A stretch of 22,292 nt of DNA from JAVBKE01 sp031554215 (GCA_031554215.1 JAVBKF010000227.1:1-22292); one strand, 5' to 3'. Counted from the stretch's first letter, positions 7,682 to 13,214 are shown. Translations and numbers: made by a program. The notes: generated from the sequence alone by a model not told the origin.

Positions 7682-8368
7682 TTACCCTACACCAAGATCG
7701 GTATTATGCCAGAGGACTTCGATTTTTGGGTTATCTTCAAGGAAAGCGAATTCTGTTTCAAACCATTCAATTAGCGCTAGGTCGGCTTTCACTGGCGTTG
7801 TATTTTCAATGAAGATATTAACCGTCGCGTGTTTGAACAGTCGCTGAATAATCTCCATATCGGTTCGGATCATTGCTTTCGTTTGTCCCTGAATGCCAAC
7901 CATTAGGCAAGCGGAATCGTATAGTGCTTCAACTTCTTCAGGTGTTTGGAAATCAGCACCCTTGATGAGCACATGCTCACGGAAATCATGATCAAATGTT
8001 TCGATACCGATTTTGAAGAATATCTTAATCCCAAAATAATCACGGACTTCCTGCAAACGTCCGCGAAATGCCCAGTGGGCTTCGAAGAATAATTGCTGGA
8101 TTTGTTTCTCCTCTATTACTTGTAAGATGTCAGCCCATGTCTCTTTCGGTAACTCAAATACACTACCGGAGTTGATGACTTCTAACACGCCAAATTCGCC
8201 AGTCACTTGACTAAGTAACTCTTTATTCACACGCATAATGAGCTCTTTGTCGCGTGAATTATCTGCAATGTAGTCACAGAAGGTACATTTGCTCCAAAAG
8301 CACGGTCTACCTTTCAATAAAACTATTTCCCGTGGATTTTTCTTGGTGATTTTGCTATATCGTTGCAT
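7682..8368 (-). CDS. queL: Small radical SAM protein, probable queuine lyase (QueL-like)
   Basis: The 228-residue protein begins with a radical SAM core carrying cysteines C23, C28 and C31 in RPCFWSKCTFCDY. The spacing is Cx4Cx2C instead of the usual Cx3Cx2C. Further segments (SGSVFELP, FKIGIETFD and MVGIQGQTKAM) fit strands of a short radical SAM barrel. No accessory Fe-S or B12 domain is present. The assignment to queuine lyase, the radical SAM enzyme reported to convert queuine to preQ1 in Clostridioides difficile-type bacteria, rests mainly on context. It is divergent from a preQ1-riboswitch-led operon of a nucleosidase and an ECF S component, exactly the partners known for that pathway. 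Without the context I would call it only an uncharacterised radical SAM protein. The ATG has AAGGGAG upstream on the minus strand. Confidence 0.6.
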   Translation of the reverse strand: MQRYSKITKKNPREIVLLKGRPCFWSKCTFCDYIADNSRDKELIMRVNKELLSQVTGEFGVLEVINSGSVFELPKETWADILQVIEEKQIQQLFFEAHWAFRGRLQEVRDYFGIKIFFKIGIETFDHDFREHVLIKGADFQTPEEVEALYDSACLMVGIQGQTKAMIRTDMEIIQRLFKHATVNIFIENTTPVKADLALIEWFETEFAFLEDNPKIEVLWHNTDLGVG

Positions 8369-8403
8369 TGGATTCTGCTTCTCCCTTAAGAAATGTAATG
8401 TAG

Positions 8404-8467
8404 TGAAGCCCTGATTTACTTAGTTACAATTAGGCTTCAAAGTAGCGATTTTTGCTTATCCAATCGC
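8404..8467 (-). promoter_or_regulatory. Two inverted repeats in the 5' region of the queL-like gene
   Basis: TGAAGCC (8404-8410) pairs with GGCTTCA (8433-8439), and GCGATT (8445-8450) pairs with AATCGC (8462-8467). Both are perfect and lie ahead of the minus-strand gene. They could be leader hairpins of that mRNA. I see no riboswitch consensus on this strand. Confidence 0.3.
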
Positions 8468-8510
8468 TGAACAGAAAATATTTTTTTTAGATTTATTCTA
8501 TATCTATTTA

Positions 8511-8519
8511 TGCTATACT
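8511..8519 (+). promoter_or_regulatory. Extended -10 promoter for the riboswitch-queK operon
   Basis: TGCTATACT (TG-n-TATACT) is a good extended -10 element; the region where a -35 would lie (8491-8496) is AT-rich and non-consensus. Transcription would start near 8526, about 44 bases before the aptamer. Confidence 0.55.
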
Positions 8520-8540
8520 ATCATAGTTCAGTATATATGA

Positions 8541-8567
8541 GAATTCAATTGTTCAGCAAGTGAATTC
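8541..8567 (+). repeat. Inverted repeat between promoter and riboswitch
   Basis: GAATTCA (8541-8547) and TGAATTC (8561-8567) are perfect inverted copies separated by 13 bases. They lie just downstream of the expected transcription start and just before the aptamer. They could form an RNA hairpin or be an operator for a dimeric repressor. Confidence 0.45.
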
Positions 8568-8569
8568 GG

Positions 8570-8605
8570 AGAGGTTCATTTACCATCCCTCTATAAAAAA
8601 CTAGG
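8570..8605 (+). promoter_or_regulatory. PreQ1-I type riboswitch aptamer
   Basis: The sequence follows the compact preQ1-I consensus: AGAGG (8570-8574) then TTC, a short loop, CCTCT (8588-8592) closing stem P1, and an A-rich stretch TATAAAAAACTA that forms the third strand of the pseudoknot. The C at 8587, just before the 3' strand of P1, sits where the ligand-pairing cytosine is expected. PreQ1-I riboswitches sense 7-aminomethyl-7-deazaguanine, a queuosine precursor, and usually switch off transcription or translation. Here a terminator follows at once, so attenuation is likely. One oddity is that the loop (8575-8587) lacks the UAG segment that pairs with the CUA tail in the Bacillus subtilis example. 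Confidence 0.82.
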
Positions 8606-8615
8606 ATAATGCGGC

Positions 8616-8646
8616 GTCGCACTATTTTAGTGTGGCATTTTTTTTG
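8616..8646 (+). terminator. Riboswitch-linked intrinsic terminator
   Basis: GTCGCACTA (8616-8624) pairs with TAGTGTGGC (8628-8636), with two G-U wobbles, and is followed after one A by a run of nine Ts; a second T-run follows at 8650-8657. AATGC (8608-8612) and GCATT (8635-8639) offer an alternative pairing that reaches towards the aptamer tail. It is the probable expression platform. Confidence 0.8.
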
Positions 8647-8736
8647 GATTTTTTTTGAAAAGCGCTTGAAACAGGCGGATGCAAAGGACTGTCCTGCTGC
8701 AAAGTAGGCGATTAGCTTCACGTGTAGCCTATATAT

Positions 8737-8760
8737 TTTACTAGCAAATTTACTAGCAAA
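8737..8760 (+). repeat. Perfect 12-base tandem repeat before queK
   Basis: TTTACTAGCAAA occurs twice back to back (8737-8748 and 8749-8760), ending directly before the A-rich AGGAG ribosome binding site of the nucleoside hydrolase. It may be a simple duplication or affect translation initiation. Confidence 0.7.
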
Positions 8761-8778
8761 AAAAGGAGAAATTATTGA

Positions 8779-9741
8779 ATGAAACGTAGACCAGTTATCA
8801 TTGACACAGACCCGGGGATTGATGATGCACTCGCAATCATGCTCGCGCTAGAATCACCGGAACTTGATGTCCGGGGGCTCACAATTGTTTCTGGCAATGT
8901 CCCGGCAGCACAGGGAGCGAAAAATGCATTGAAGGTGCTAAAGCTGATGGATCGACTAGATGTTCCCGTCTATATTGGGGAGTCAGTTCCAGCTGAGCGA
9001 ACACTCGTTACAGCTGAGGATACACATGGTGTTGATGGACTTGGGGAAACTTTCTATCCAGAAGTGACAACGTCTGAGGCATCCTATGCTAATGGTGGTG
9101 TCGATTTCATCCTTCGTTCGGTGCGAGACATCCCGAATCTCAGTTTGATTGCGCTCGGACCTCTAACAAACCTTGCCAAGGCATTGGAGCAAGATCAAGC
9201 AACTTTCAAGCAATTGTCTGAAATTGTGACAATGGGTGGCGCTTTCAAAAGTCACGGGAATTGTTCACCAGTCGCTGAATTTAATTTCTGGGTTGATCCA
9301 GAAGCAGCTAAAAAAGTATTATTGACTGGTGGCGTACCATTTACAATGGTTGGACTCGATGTGACTAGGCAGATCGTACTCACACCAGAGGAAATCACAA
9401 TGCTTAAAGGAATTGACTCACCAGTGAGTGAATTTATTGTTGCGATTACAAAATTCTATGTTGATTTTCACTGGGAGCAGGAACGGACAATTGGCTGTGT
9501 AATCAATGATCCATTAGCAGTGGCCTATTTCATTGATCGGTCGCTATGTAGAGGCTTTTCTAGTTTTGTTGATGTTGCGACTTCGGATATTTCAGCAGGT
9601 CAATCAGTTGTAGATAGTGCAGATTTCTATCATGAGAAAGCGAATTGTCATGTGCTAACAAGCGTCGATGCGCAGCAGTTTAAACGGTTTTTCTTTGGCC
9701 GGCTGTTTCCACAAGAAACGAGGCTTATCGGTCAATCATGA
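8779..9741 (+). CDS. queK: Nucleoside hydrolase of the IUNH family, probable queuosine hydrolase (QueK-like)
   Basis: The 320-residue protein has the inosine/uridine-preferring nucleoside hydrolase fold. The N-terminal calcium and ribose site IIDTDPGIDDA has D9, D11, D15 and D16; GPLTN lies at 127-131, AEFNFWVDPEAA at 166-177, and a second aspartate at D244 in INDPLA. These enzymes hydrolyse the N-glycosidic bond of nucleosides. In the classical members the residue before the last Asp-Pro is histidine; here it is N243, so base specificity probably differs. The upstream preQ1 riboswitch and the coupled transporter point to queuosine as substrate, releasing queuine, as described for QueK. This substrate call is inference; the fold is certain. 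The start has AGGAG (8764-8768). The next gene overlaps its stop codon by four bases. Confidence 0.75.
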   Translation: MKRRPVIIDTDPGIDDALAIMLALESPELDVRGLTIVSGNVPAAQGAKNALKVLKLMDRLDVPVYIGESVPAERTLVTAEDTHGVDGLGETFYPEVTTSEASYANGGVDFILRSVRDIPNLSLIALGPLTNLAKALEQDQATFKQLSEIVTMGGAFKSHGNCSPVAEFNFWVDPEAAKKVLLTGGVPFTMVGLDVTRQIVLTPEEITMLKGIDSPVSEFIVAITKFYVDFHWEQERTIGCVINDPLAVAYFIDRSLCRGFSSFVDVATSDISAGQSVVDSADFYHEKANCHVLTSVDAQQFKRFFFGRLFPQETRLIGQS

Positions 9742-10295
9742 AAACACGGAAAATTTCAATCATGGCGATGGCCATCGCCATTAACATTATTGGCGCCTAT
9801 ATTGCTGTAACCATTCAGTTTCTATTCTTAGATACAATCGGCACTTTTATTGCGGCTTTTCTATTCGGGCCACTTTATGGAATGGTGGCTGGTGCGCTGA
9901 CTTTACTGATTTCGGGTACACTGTTTGATCCAACCGCTTATTACTTTATTCCAGTACAAATGCTGGTGGGTTTATTAGCGGGACTATTTTATAAGCGTCA
10001 GTTCTTTGACCGGGAAAAACCAGCTAAATTGGCTGTTGGGGTCCTTGGTACAACTGTGCCTGCTTCTGCACTCGCTGCAACAATTGCAACGATTGCTTTT
10101 AGCGGGATAACCTCTGCAGGCACATCGTATATTGTCATTGCACTAAAGGCGACGGGCTTGAGCATCTTCAGCGCGTCGTTCCTATCGCAATTACCAATGG
10201 ATTTACTTGATAAAACGATTGCTGTTCTAATTGCAATCATGATTGTCAAACGGTTAGGCGTTATTGGCATTTACTCACGTTCAAATAAAAAATAA
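9738..10295 (+). CDS. ECF transporter S component, probable queuine/preQ1 precursor uptake
   Basis: This 185-residue hydrophobic protein has about six membrane segments (near residues 8-28, 31-46, 47-60, 66-85, 97-121 and 148-172). Its charged ends and the small, Gly/Ala-rich helices with FLFGPLYGMVAGALT are typical of substrate-binding S components of energy-coupling factor transporters. It would need the shared EcfA/A'/T module encoded elsewhere. Its ATG overlaps the queK stop as ATGA and has no strong ribosome binding site of its own, so the two are translationally coupled. Both would be under preQ1 riboswitch control. S components have been assigned to queuosine-precursor uptake (QueT, and an S component in queuine salvage); I infer the same role without assigning the specific family. 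A thiamin or pyridoxine-type substrate cannot be excluded from sequence alone. Confidence 0.7.
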   Translation: MKTRKISIMAMAIAINIIGAYIAVTIQFLFLDTIGTFIAAFLFGPLYGMVAGALTLLISGTLFDPTAYYFIPVQMLVGLLAGLFYKRQFFDREKPAKLAVGVLGTTVPASALAATIATIAFSGITSAGTSYIVIALKATGLSIFSASFLSQLPMDLLDKTIAVLIAIMIVKRLGVIGIYSRSNKK

Positions 10296-10548
10296 TGTAG
10301 CGCACAGATGGACTTCTTACGCGTTGGTTACCTCTCCATTTGAGCTTATCTATGCTTTTCTAGGGGTGCTTGTACCTTTCGGGTTTATCTACTTTTCAAA
10401 TTGCAAATTACGATAGCAATTAATTTGAACGGCTAAAAGTGGAGAAAATGGTATTGTGTTGATCATTAAATTGTTTAAGTTGTATAGGGTGTTTCTGAAA
10501 AAGCTTTATGAATAATTTTCCGCTGCACTTTGCCCTAAAAAAGACATA

Positions 10549-10715
10549 GCAGTACGTTGTTGCTAAGCTTCGCTTAGACAACGTGTGCTGTCCCTTCTGT
10601 TTGCTAAATCGAAGATTTAGAACAGAACGGCAGCAGTACGTTGTTGCTAAGCTTTGCTAGGGCGGTGTGCTGTCCCTTCTGTTCGCTAAATCGCAGATTT
10701 AGAACGCAAACGGCA
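10549..10715. repeat. Two tandem copies of an 84-base palindrome-rich repeat
   Basis: Copy 1 (10549-10632) and copy 2 (10633-10715) both begin GCAGTACGTTGTTGCTAAGC and end in ACGGCA. Each contains a first hairpin and a second hairpin of CTAAATC-xxx-GATTTAG. In copy 1 the first hairpin is perfect: ACGTTGT..CTAAGC pairs with GCTTAG..ACAACGT. In copy 2 its right arm has decayed. It is not a CRISPR: there are only two units and no unique spacers. Confidence 0.85.
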
Positions 10716-10740
10716 AATATTCACGGGTATTTGCTATTTT
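10713..10740 (+). terminator. Terminator-like hairpin inside the MITE-like element
   Basis: GCAAATA (10713-10719) pairs with TATTTGC (10728-10734), followed by TATTTTTT. The stem is AT-rich, but it could end transcription from the queK operon, for which no nearer terminator is seen. Confidence 0.4.
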
Positions 10741-10741
10741 T

Positions 10742-10788
10742 TACACGCTACTTGCTAATCAGCATCGCAGATTAGCAAGTAGCGTGTA
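10742..10788. repeat. Perfect 19-base-pair hairpin
   Basis: TACACGCTACTTGCTAATC (10742-10760) is the exact reverse complement of 10770-10788, around the nine-base loop AGCATCGCA. This is the strongest inverted repeat in the window. It lacks a T-run on the plus strand, but the minus strand reads into a T-poor region too, so it is unlikely to be a simple terminator. Confidence 0.9.
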
Positions 10789-10952
10789 TGTCAAAACAGT
10801 CTGAAACGATAGTGAGGCAACTATTGATGGCTCTGACGTGCCAATCGAAAAATTCTTGTCAAAATCCTTTCATAAATATTTTTCAGATACACCCTAGTCA
10901 AAAACTATACTTTAAAACTTTAATACTTGAAACAGTAGCATCAAGATTGTAG

Positions 10953-10981
10953 TTGCCAGGATTTTTCTGCTGTGTTATTAT
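10953..10981 (+). promoter_or_regulatory. Promoter for rplS
   Basis: TTGCCA (10953-10958) and TATTAT (10976-10981) are 17 bases apart. Transcription would start near 10988, giving a leader of about 97 bases. It implies that rplS is expressed independently of the accessory genes upstream. Confidence 0.65.
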
Positions 10982-11028
10982 ATTAGATAGTGGTAAAATT
11001 CCTTTTGGTTTTTACTCGGATTACAATG

Positions 11029-11071
11029 TTCCGCTGCAACACGTATTTTATGCATGAGCATTTGTGTGGAA
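11029..11071 (+). promoter_or_regulatory. Candidate L19 leader structure overlapping the rplS ribosome binding site
   Basis: TTCC (11029-11032) and CAC (11040-11042) can pair with GTG (11064-11066) and GGAA (11068-11071). The latter is part of the Shine-Dalgarno sequence GGAAGGAG. An L19 leader motif is known upstream of rplS in Firmicutes; this fits in position, but I did not confirm its conserved core. Confidence 0.4.
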
Positions 11072-11084
11072 GGAGTTGAATTCG

Positions 11085-11432
11085 ATGCATAAATTGATTG
11101 AAGACATCACAAAAGAGCAACTTCGTACAGATTTACCTGATTTCCGTCCTGGCGATACAGTGAAGGTTCATGTAAAGGTTGTCGAGGGAACTCGTGAGCG
11201 TATTCAGGTTTACGAAGGCGTAGTAATCAAACGTCGTGGTGGTGGAATTAGCGAATCTTTTACAGTTCGCAAAATTTCTTATAGCGTAGGTGTAGAGCGG
11301 GTATTCCCACTTCACACACCACGTATCGCGAAACTTGAAATCGTACGTCACGGTAAAGTGCGTCGTGCAAAACTTTATTACTTACGTAATTTACGTGGTA
11401 AAAAGGCACGTATTAAAGAGATTCGTCGTTAA
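11085..11432 (+). CDS. rplS: 50S ribosomal protein L19
   Basis: The 115-residue product matches Bacillus L19 throughout, with FRPGDTVKVHVKVVEG, YEGVVIKRRGGG and the basic tail KLYYLRNLRGKKARIKEIRR. L19 sits at the 30S-50S interface of the ribosome. A longer in-frame start at 11064 is rejected because the strong GGAAGGAG (11068-11075) lies inside it and points to the ATG at 11085, which also gives the family's usual length. In Bacillus rplS ends the rpsP-rimM-trmD operon; here it stands alone behind its own promoter, and the upstream neighbours are a repeat element and transporter genes. It ends in its own terminator. Confidence 0.98.
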   Translation: MHKLIEDITKEQLRTDLPDFRPGDTVKVHVKVVEGTRERIQVYEGVVIKRRGGGISESFTVRKISYSVGVERVFPLHTPRIAKLEIVRHGKVRRAKLYYLRNLRGKKARIKEIRR

Positions 11433-11446
11433 TGAATTAAAAGGAG

Positions 11447-11468
11447 AGGGACTTGCTAAGTCCCTTTT
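11447..11468 (+). terminator. Rho-independent terminator after rplS
   Basis: AGGGACTT (11447-11454) pairs perfectly with AAGTCCCT (11458-11465) around GCT and runs into TTTT. Confidence 0.85.
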
Positions 11469-11512
11469 GTTCATTTTGATGATACTATCCTGTACTATAT
11501 TGAGAGTGATTA

Positions 11513-12076
11513 ATGATGAAAACTGAGAAGTCTACCTCTAGAGAAATAATGGAGTGGGGCGTCGCTTTCTTACTTGCAACAGTGTTTGCATTTCTACTTC
11601 ATCAGTTTGTTTTTGCGCCAGTTTTGGTGGATGGAGAGTCTATGATGCCAACATTACATGATCAGAATAAAATGATTGTAAATAAAATGGCGTATTGCTT
11701 TAGTGACCCAGACCGATTTGATATTGTTGTTTTTCATGCAACATCAGAGAAGGACTATATTAAACGAGTGATTGGTGTGCCGGGAGACACGCTAGAGTAT
11801 AAAGATGATGAACTATATATCAATAACCAACAGGTTGATGAGCCCTACCTCGATCAATATAAATCAGAACTCACCGGTGGAAACCTGACAGCTGATTTTA
11901 CACTGGAGGATGTGACAAGGAAACTTACAATTCCGGAAGATAAATACTTTGTTATGGGAGATAACAGGCGTAAGAGCGAGGATAGCAGAATGATTGGTTT
12001 GGTTGATGAAGATCAAATTGTTGGACGTGCGAATCTTGTATTCTGGCCGCTGTCAGATTTCGGTTTGACAGAATAA
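11513..12076 (+). CDS. sip: Signal peptidase I (first of a tandem pair)
   Basis: The 187-residue protein is a Gram-positive type I signal peptidase. One membrane helix at about residues 16-36 is followed by an extracytoplasmic catalytic domain. The Ser-Lys dyad is intact: S43 in GESMMPTL and K84 in DYIKRVIGVPGD. The conserved MGDNRRKSEDSRMIG box is near the C terminus. It removes signal peptides from exported preproteins at the outer face of the membrane. Length is close to Bacillus SipS. The start could be the ATG at 11513 or 11516, with only a weak GAGAGTG upstream. No convincing separate promoter is seen, so it may depend on read-through from rplS. A paralogue follows directly; such pairs or triplets are known in Listeria and other Bacillales. 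Confidence 0.93.
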   Translation: MMKTEKSTSREIMEWGVAFLLATVFAFLLHQFVFAPVLVDGESMMPTLHDQNKMIVNKMAYCFSDPDRFDIVVFHATSEKDYIKRVIGVPGDTLEYKDDELYINNQQVDEPYLDQYKSELTGGNLTADFTLEDVTRKLTIPEDKYFVMGDNRRKSEDSRMIGLVDEDQIVGRANLVFWPLSDFGLTE

Positions 12077-12078
12077 AA

Positions 12079-12135
12079 GGACAATGATAAACTCGAGGCG
12101 CTACAACTAGCACCTCTCTTGGGTTATCATTGTTC
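12079..12135 (+). terminator. Rho-independent terminator between the signal peptidase genes
   Basis: ACAATGATAA (12081-12090) pairs perfectly with TTATCATTGT (12124-12133). Inside, GAGG-C-GCTA pairs with TAGC-A-CCTC (about 12095-12115). A T/C-rich tail ending in TTTT follows. Confidence 0.8.
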
Positions 12136-12241
12136 TTCTTTTGTATTGAACAATTGGCAGTTTTTCATGCCGTTTTTTCGGTAAAGCATCCTTGTGGAGC
12201 GTTTACTTTATTATCGATTCATTTCCGGAAGATGAACCATG

Positions 12242-12270
12242 TTGCCAGGTTGTTTCCCTTATGTTACGAT
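12242..12270 (+). promoter_or_regulatory. Promoter for the second signal peptidase gene
   Basis: TTGCCA (12242-12247) and TACGAT (12265-12270) are 17 bases apart, with the extended element TG-n directly before the -10. Transcription would begin near 12277, leaving a leader of about 93 bases. Confidence 0.6.
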
Positions 12271-12369
12271 ACAGGAAAGCTTAAGAATTGTTCTAGAAGG
12301 GCGTTAACAAAGACTTCAAATGAAGGGTTCGTTGCTTACCCCTTAGCCCTGATTGATTTAGGAGACACT

Positions 12370-12948
12370 ATGTATAGAAAAGATCAACTTAAAAGAAGAA
12401 AATCATTGGTTCGCGAGATTGTTGAATGGAGCGTAAGTCTAGGCATTGCTGTGCTAGTAGCATTTTTAATCCATTCGTATGCCTTCACACCTGAGCTAGT
12501 ACATGGGAAATCGATGATGCCAACACTGCAGGATCAAAATAAGATGTTTGTGAATAAATTGGAGTATCGTTTTGCTGAACCAGATCGATTTGATATTATT
12601 GTCTTTCATGCAACCGCTGAGGAAGATTATATTAAGCGAGTGATTGGTTTACCGGGAGAATCACTGGAGTACCGGAATGATATTCTCTACATTGATGGTA
12701 AAGCGGTGGAAGAACCTTATCTTGATGAATACAAAGCGGAATTAACTGGTGAGAATTTAACAGAAGATTTTACCCTCGAAACTGCGACTGGTGTCACAAA
12801 AATTCCAGAGGGAAAGTACTTTGTCATGGGCGATAATCGGCGTAATAGCAAGGATAGCCGCATGATTGGTTTAGTTGATGAGGAGCAAATTGTCGGTAGT
12901 GCTAATCTAGTCTATTCACCGTTATCTGATTTGCATTTTGTGAATTAA
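12370..12948 (+). CDS. sip: Signal peptidase I (second of a tandem pair)
   Basis: This 192-residue paralogue of the preceding gene has the same layout: one membrane helix at about residues 21-42, catalytic S48 in GKSMMPTL, K89 in DYIKRVIGLPGE, and the MGDNRRNSKDSRMIG box. By eye about two thirds of positions are identical to the first copy, so the pair arose by duplication. The frame is open for another 80 codons upstream, but that region contains a promoter and ATG 12370 has GGAG (12361-12364) at good spacing, so the short form is chosen. The separate promoter and the terminator in front suggest that the two copies are regulated independently. Substrate preferences of the two enzymes cannot be read from sequence. 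Confidence 0.92.
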   Translation: MYRKDQLKRRKSLVREIVEWSVSLGIAVLVAFLIHSYAFTPELVHGKSMMPTLQDQNKMFVNKLEYRFAEPDRFDIIVFHATAEEDYIKRVIGLPGESLEYRNDILYIDGKAVEEPYLDEYKAELTGENLTEDFTLETATGVTKIPEGKYFVMGDNRRNSKDSRMIGLVDEEQIVGSANLVYSPLSDLHFVN

Positions 12949-12956
12949 CTTGTGAC

Positions 12957-13006
12957 AAAAAGGCTGGATTCTGTGCAACCTCAGAGTGGGGTTTCATTCA
13001 GTTTTT
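12957..13006 (+). terminator. Terminator after the second signal peptidase gene
   Basis: CTGGAT (12964-12969) pairs with ATTCAG (12996-13001, one G-U). An inner AACC (12977-12980)/GGTT pair reinforces the stem, and the flanks are A-run and T-run (TTTTT at 13002-13006). Confidence 0.6.
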
Positions 13007-13045
13007 AAGCTAGTAAAGAGAATGTTTGTTGATATGATTCATAAT

Positions 13046-13079
13046 AGAGCCCGAGTGAGCAAGTTTGCATTCGGGCTCT
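13046..13079. repeat. Strong 12-base-pair hairpin without T-run
   Basis: AGAGCCCGAGTG (13046-13057) pairs with CATTCGGGCTCT (13068-13079), with one wobble and a ten-base loop. The sequence after it is not T-rich. On either strand it could be a processing or protein-binding site, or a terminator that has lost its tail. Confidence 0.65.
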
Positions 13080-13100
13080 GCTGATACGCACTGATATGCC

Positions 13101-13194
13101 TAGGGTATGTCTGAAAAAGCTTTATGAAAGGCTTATGAAGAAAATTTCGCTTAACCTTGTCGAAGCCCTTTCATAATTCTTTTTCAGACACCTA
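13101..13194. mobile_element. Short MITE-like element, second copy of the family
   Basis: The 94-base element folds almost completely on itself. Its left end contains TCTGAAAAAGCTTTATGAA (13110-13128), identical over 19 bases to 10494-10512 of the larger element. Its right end is an imperfect inverted copy ending in TTTTTCAGACACCTA (to 13194). The segment before the right end, CTTGTC-AA-CC-TTTCATAA, also matches the corresponding part of the larger element, so this looks like the basic form and the larger one like an expanded form. TA lies at both edges. It occupies the space between the signal peptidase gene and rbgA. Confidence 0.75.
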
Positions 13195-13214
13195 CTAGAC
13201 GAAAAGGGAGCTTT

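Larger units (their letters stand above)
10485..10896. mobile_element. MITE-like element with terminal inverted repeats
   Basis: The gap between the ECF gene and rplS is nearly 800 bases and holds no supported gene. Its centre is bounded by imperfect inverted ends: TAGGGTGTTTCTGAAAAAGC (from 10485) and the reverse complement of TTTTTCAGATACACCCTA (to 10896). About 24 of 28 end positions match. A TA lies at each outer boundary, as expected for elements that duplicate TA (Tc1/mariner or IS630-like). There is no transposase, so it would move only in trans. The interior contains a duplicated module and several strong hairpins. The end sequences recur in a second element at 13101-13194. The right end lies 57 bases from the -35 of the rplS promoter. 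Confidence 0.7.

Noticed and set aside
8541..8650. Purine or TPP riboswitch upstream of the nucleoside hydrolase
   Set aside because: Neither consensus is present; the AGAGGTTC...CCCTCTATAAAAAACTA pattern is that of preQ1-I.
8657..8670. CcpA cre-like box TGAAAAGCGCTTGA
   Set aside because: Only the central AAAGCGCTT agrees with cre; the outer conserved TG and CA are displaced or missing, so catabolite control is not supported.
10549..10788. CRISPR-like array
   Set aside because: There are only two adjacent copies without spacers, no cas genes, and each unit is built of palindromes.
12130..12369. 80-codon upstream extension of the second signal peptidase
   Set aside because: It would add a long segment absent from the family, overlaps the previous terminator and a good promoter, and lacks a ribosome binding site; ATG 12370 has one.
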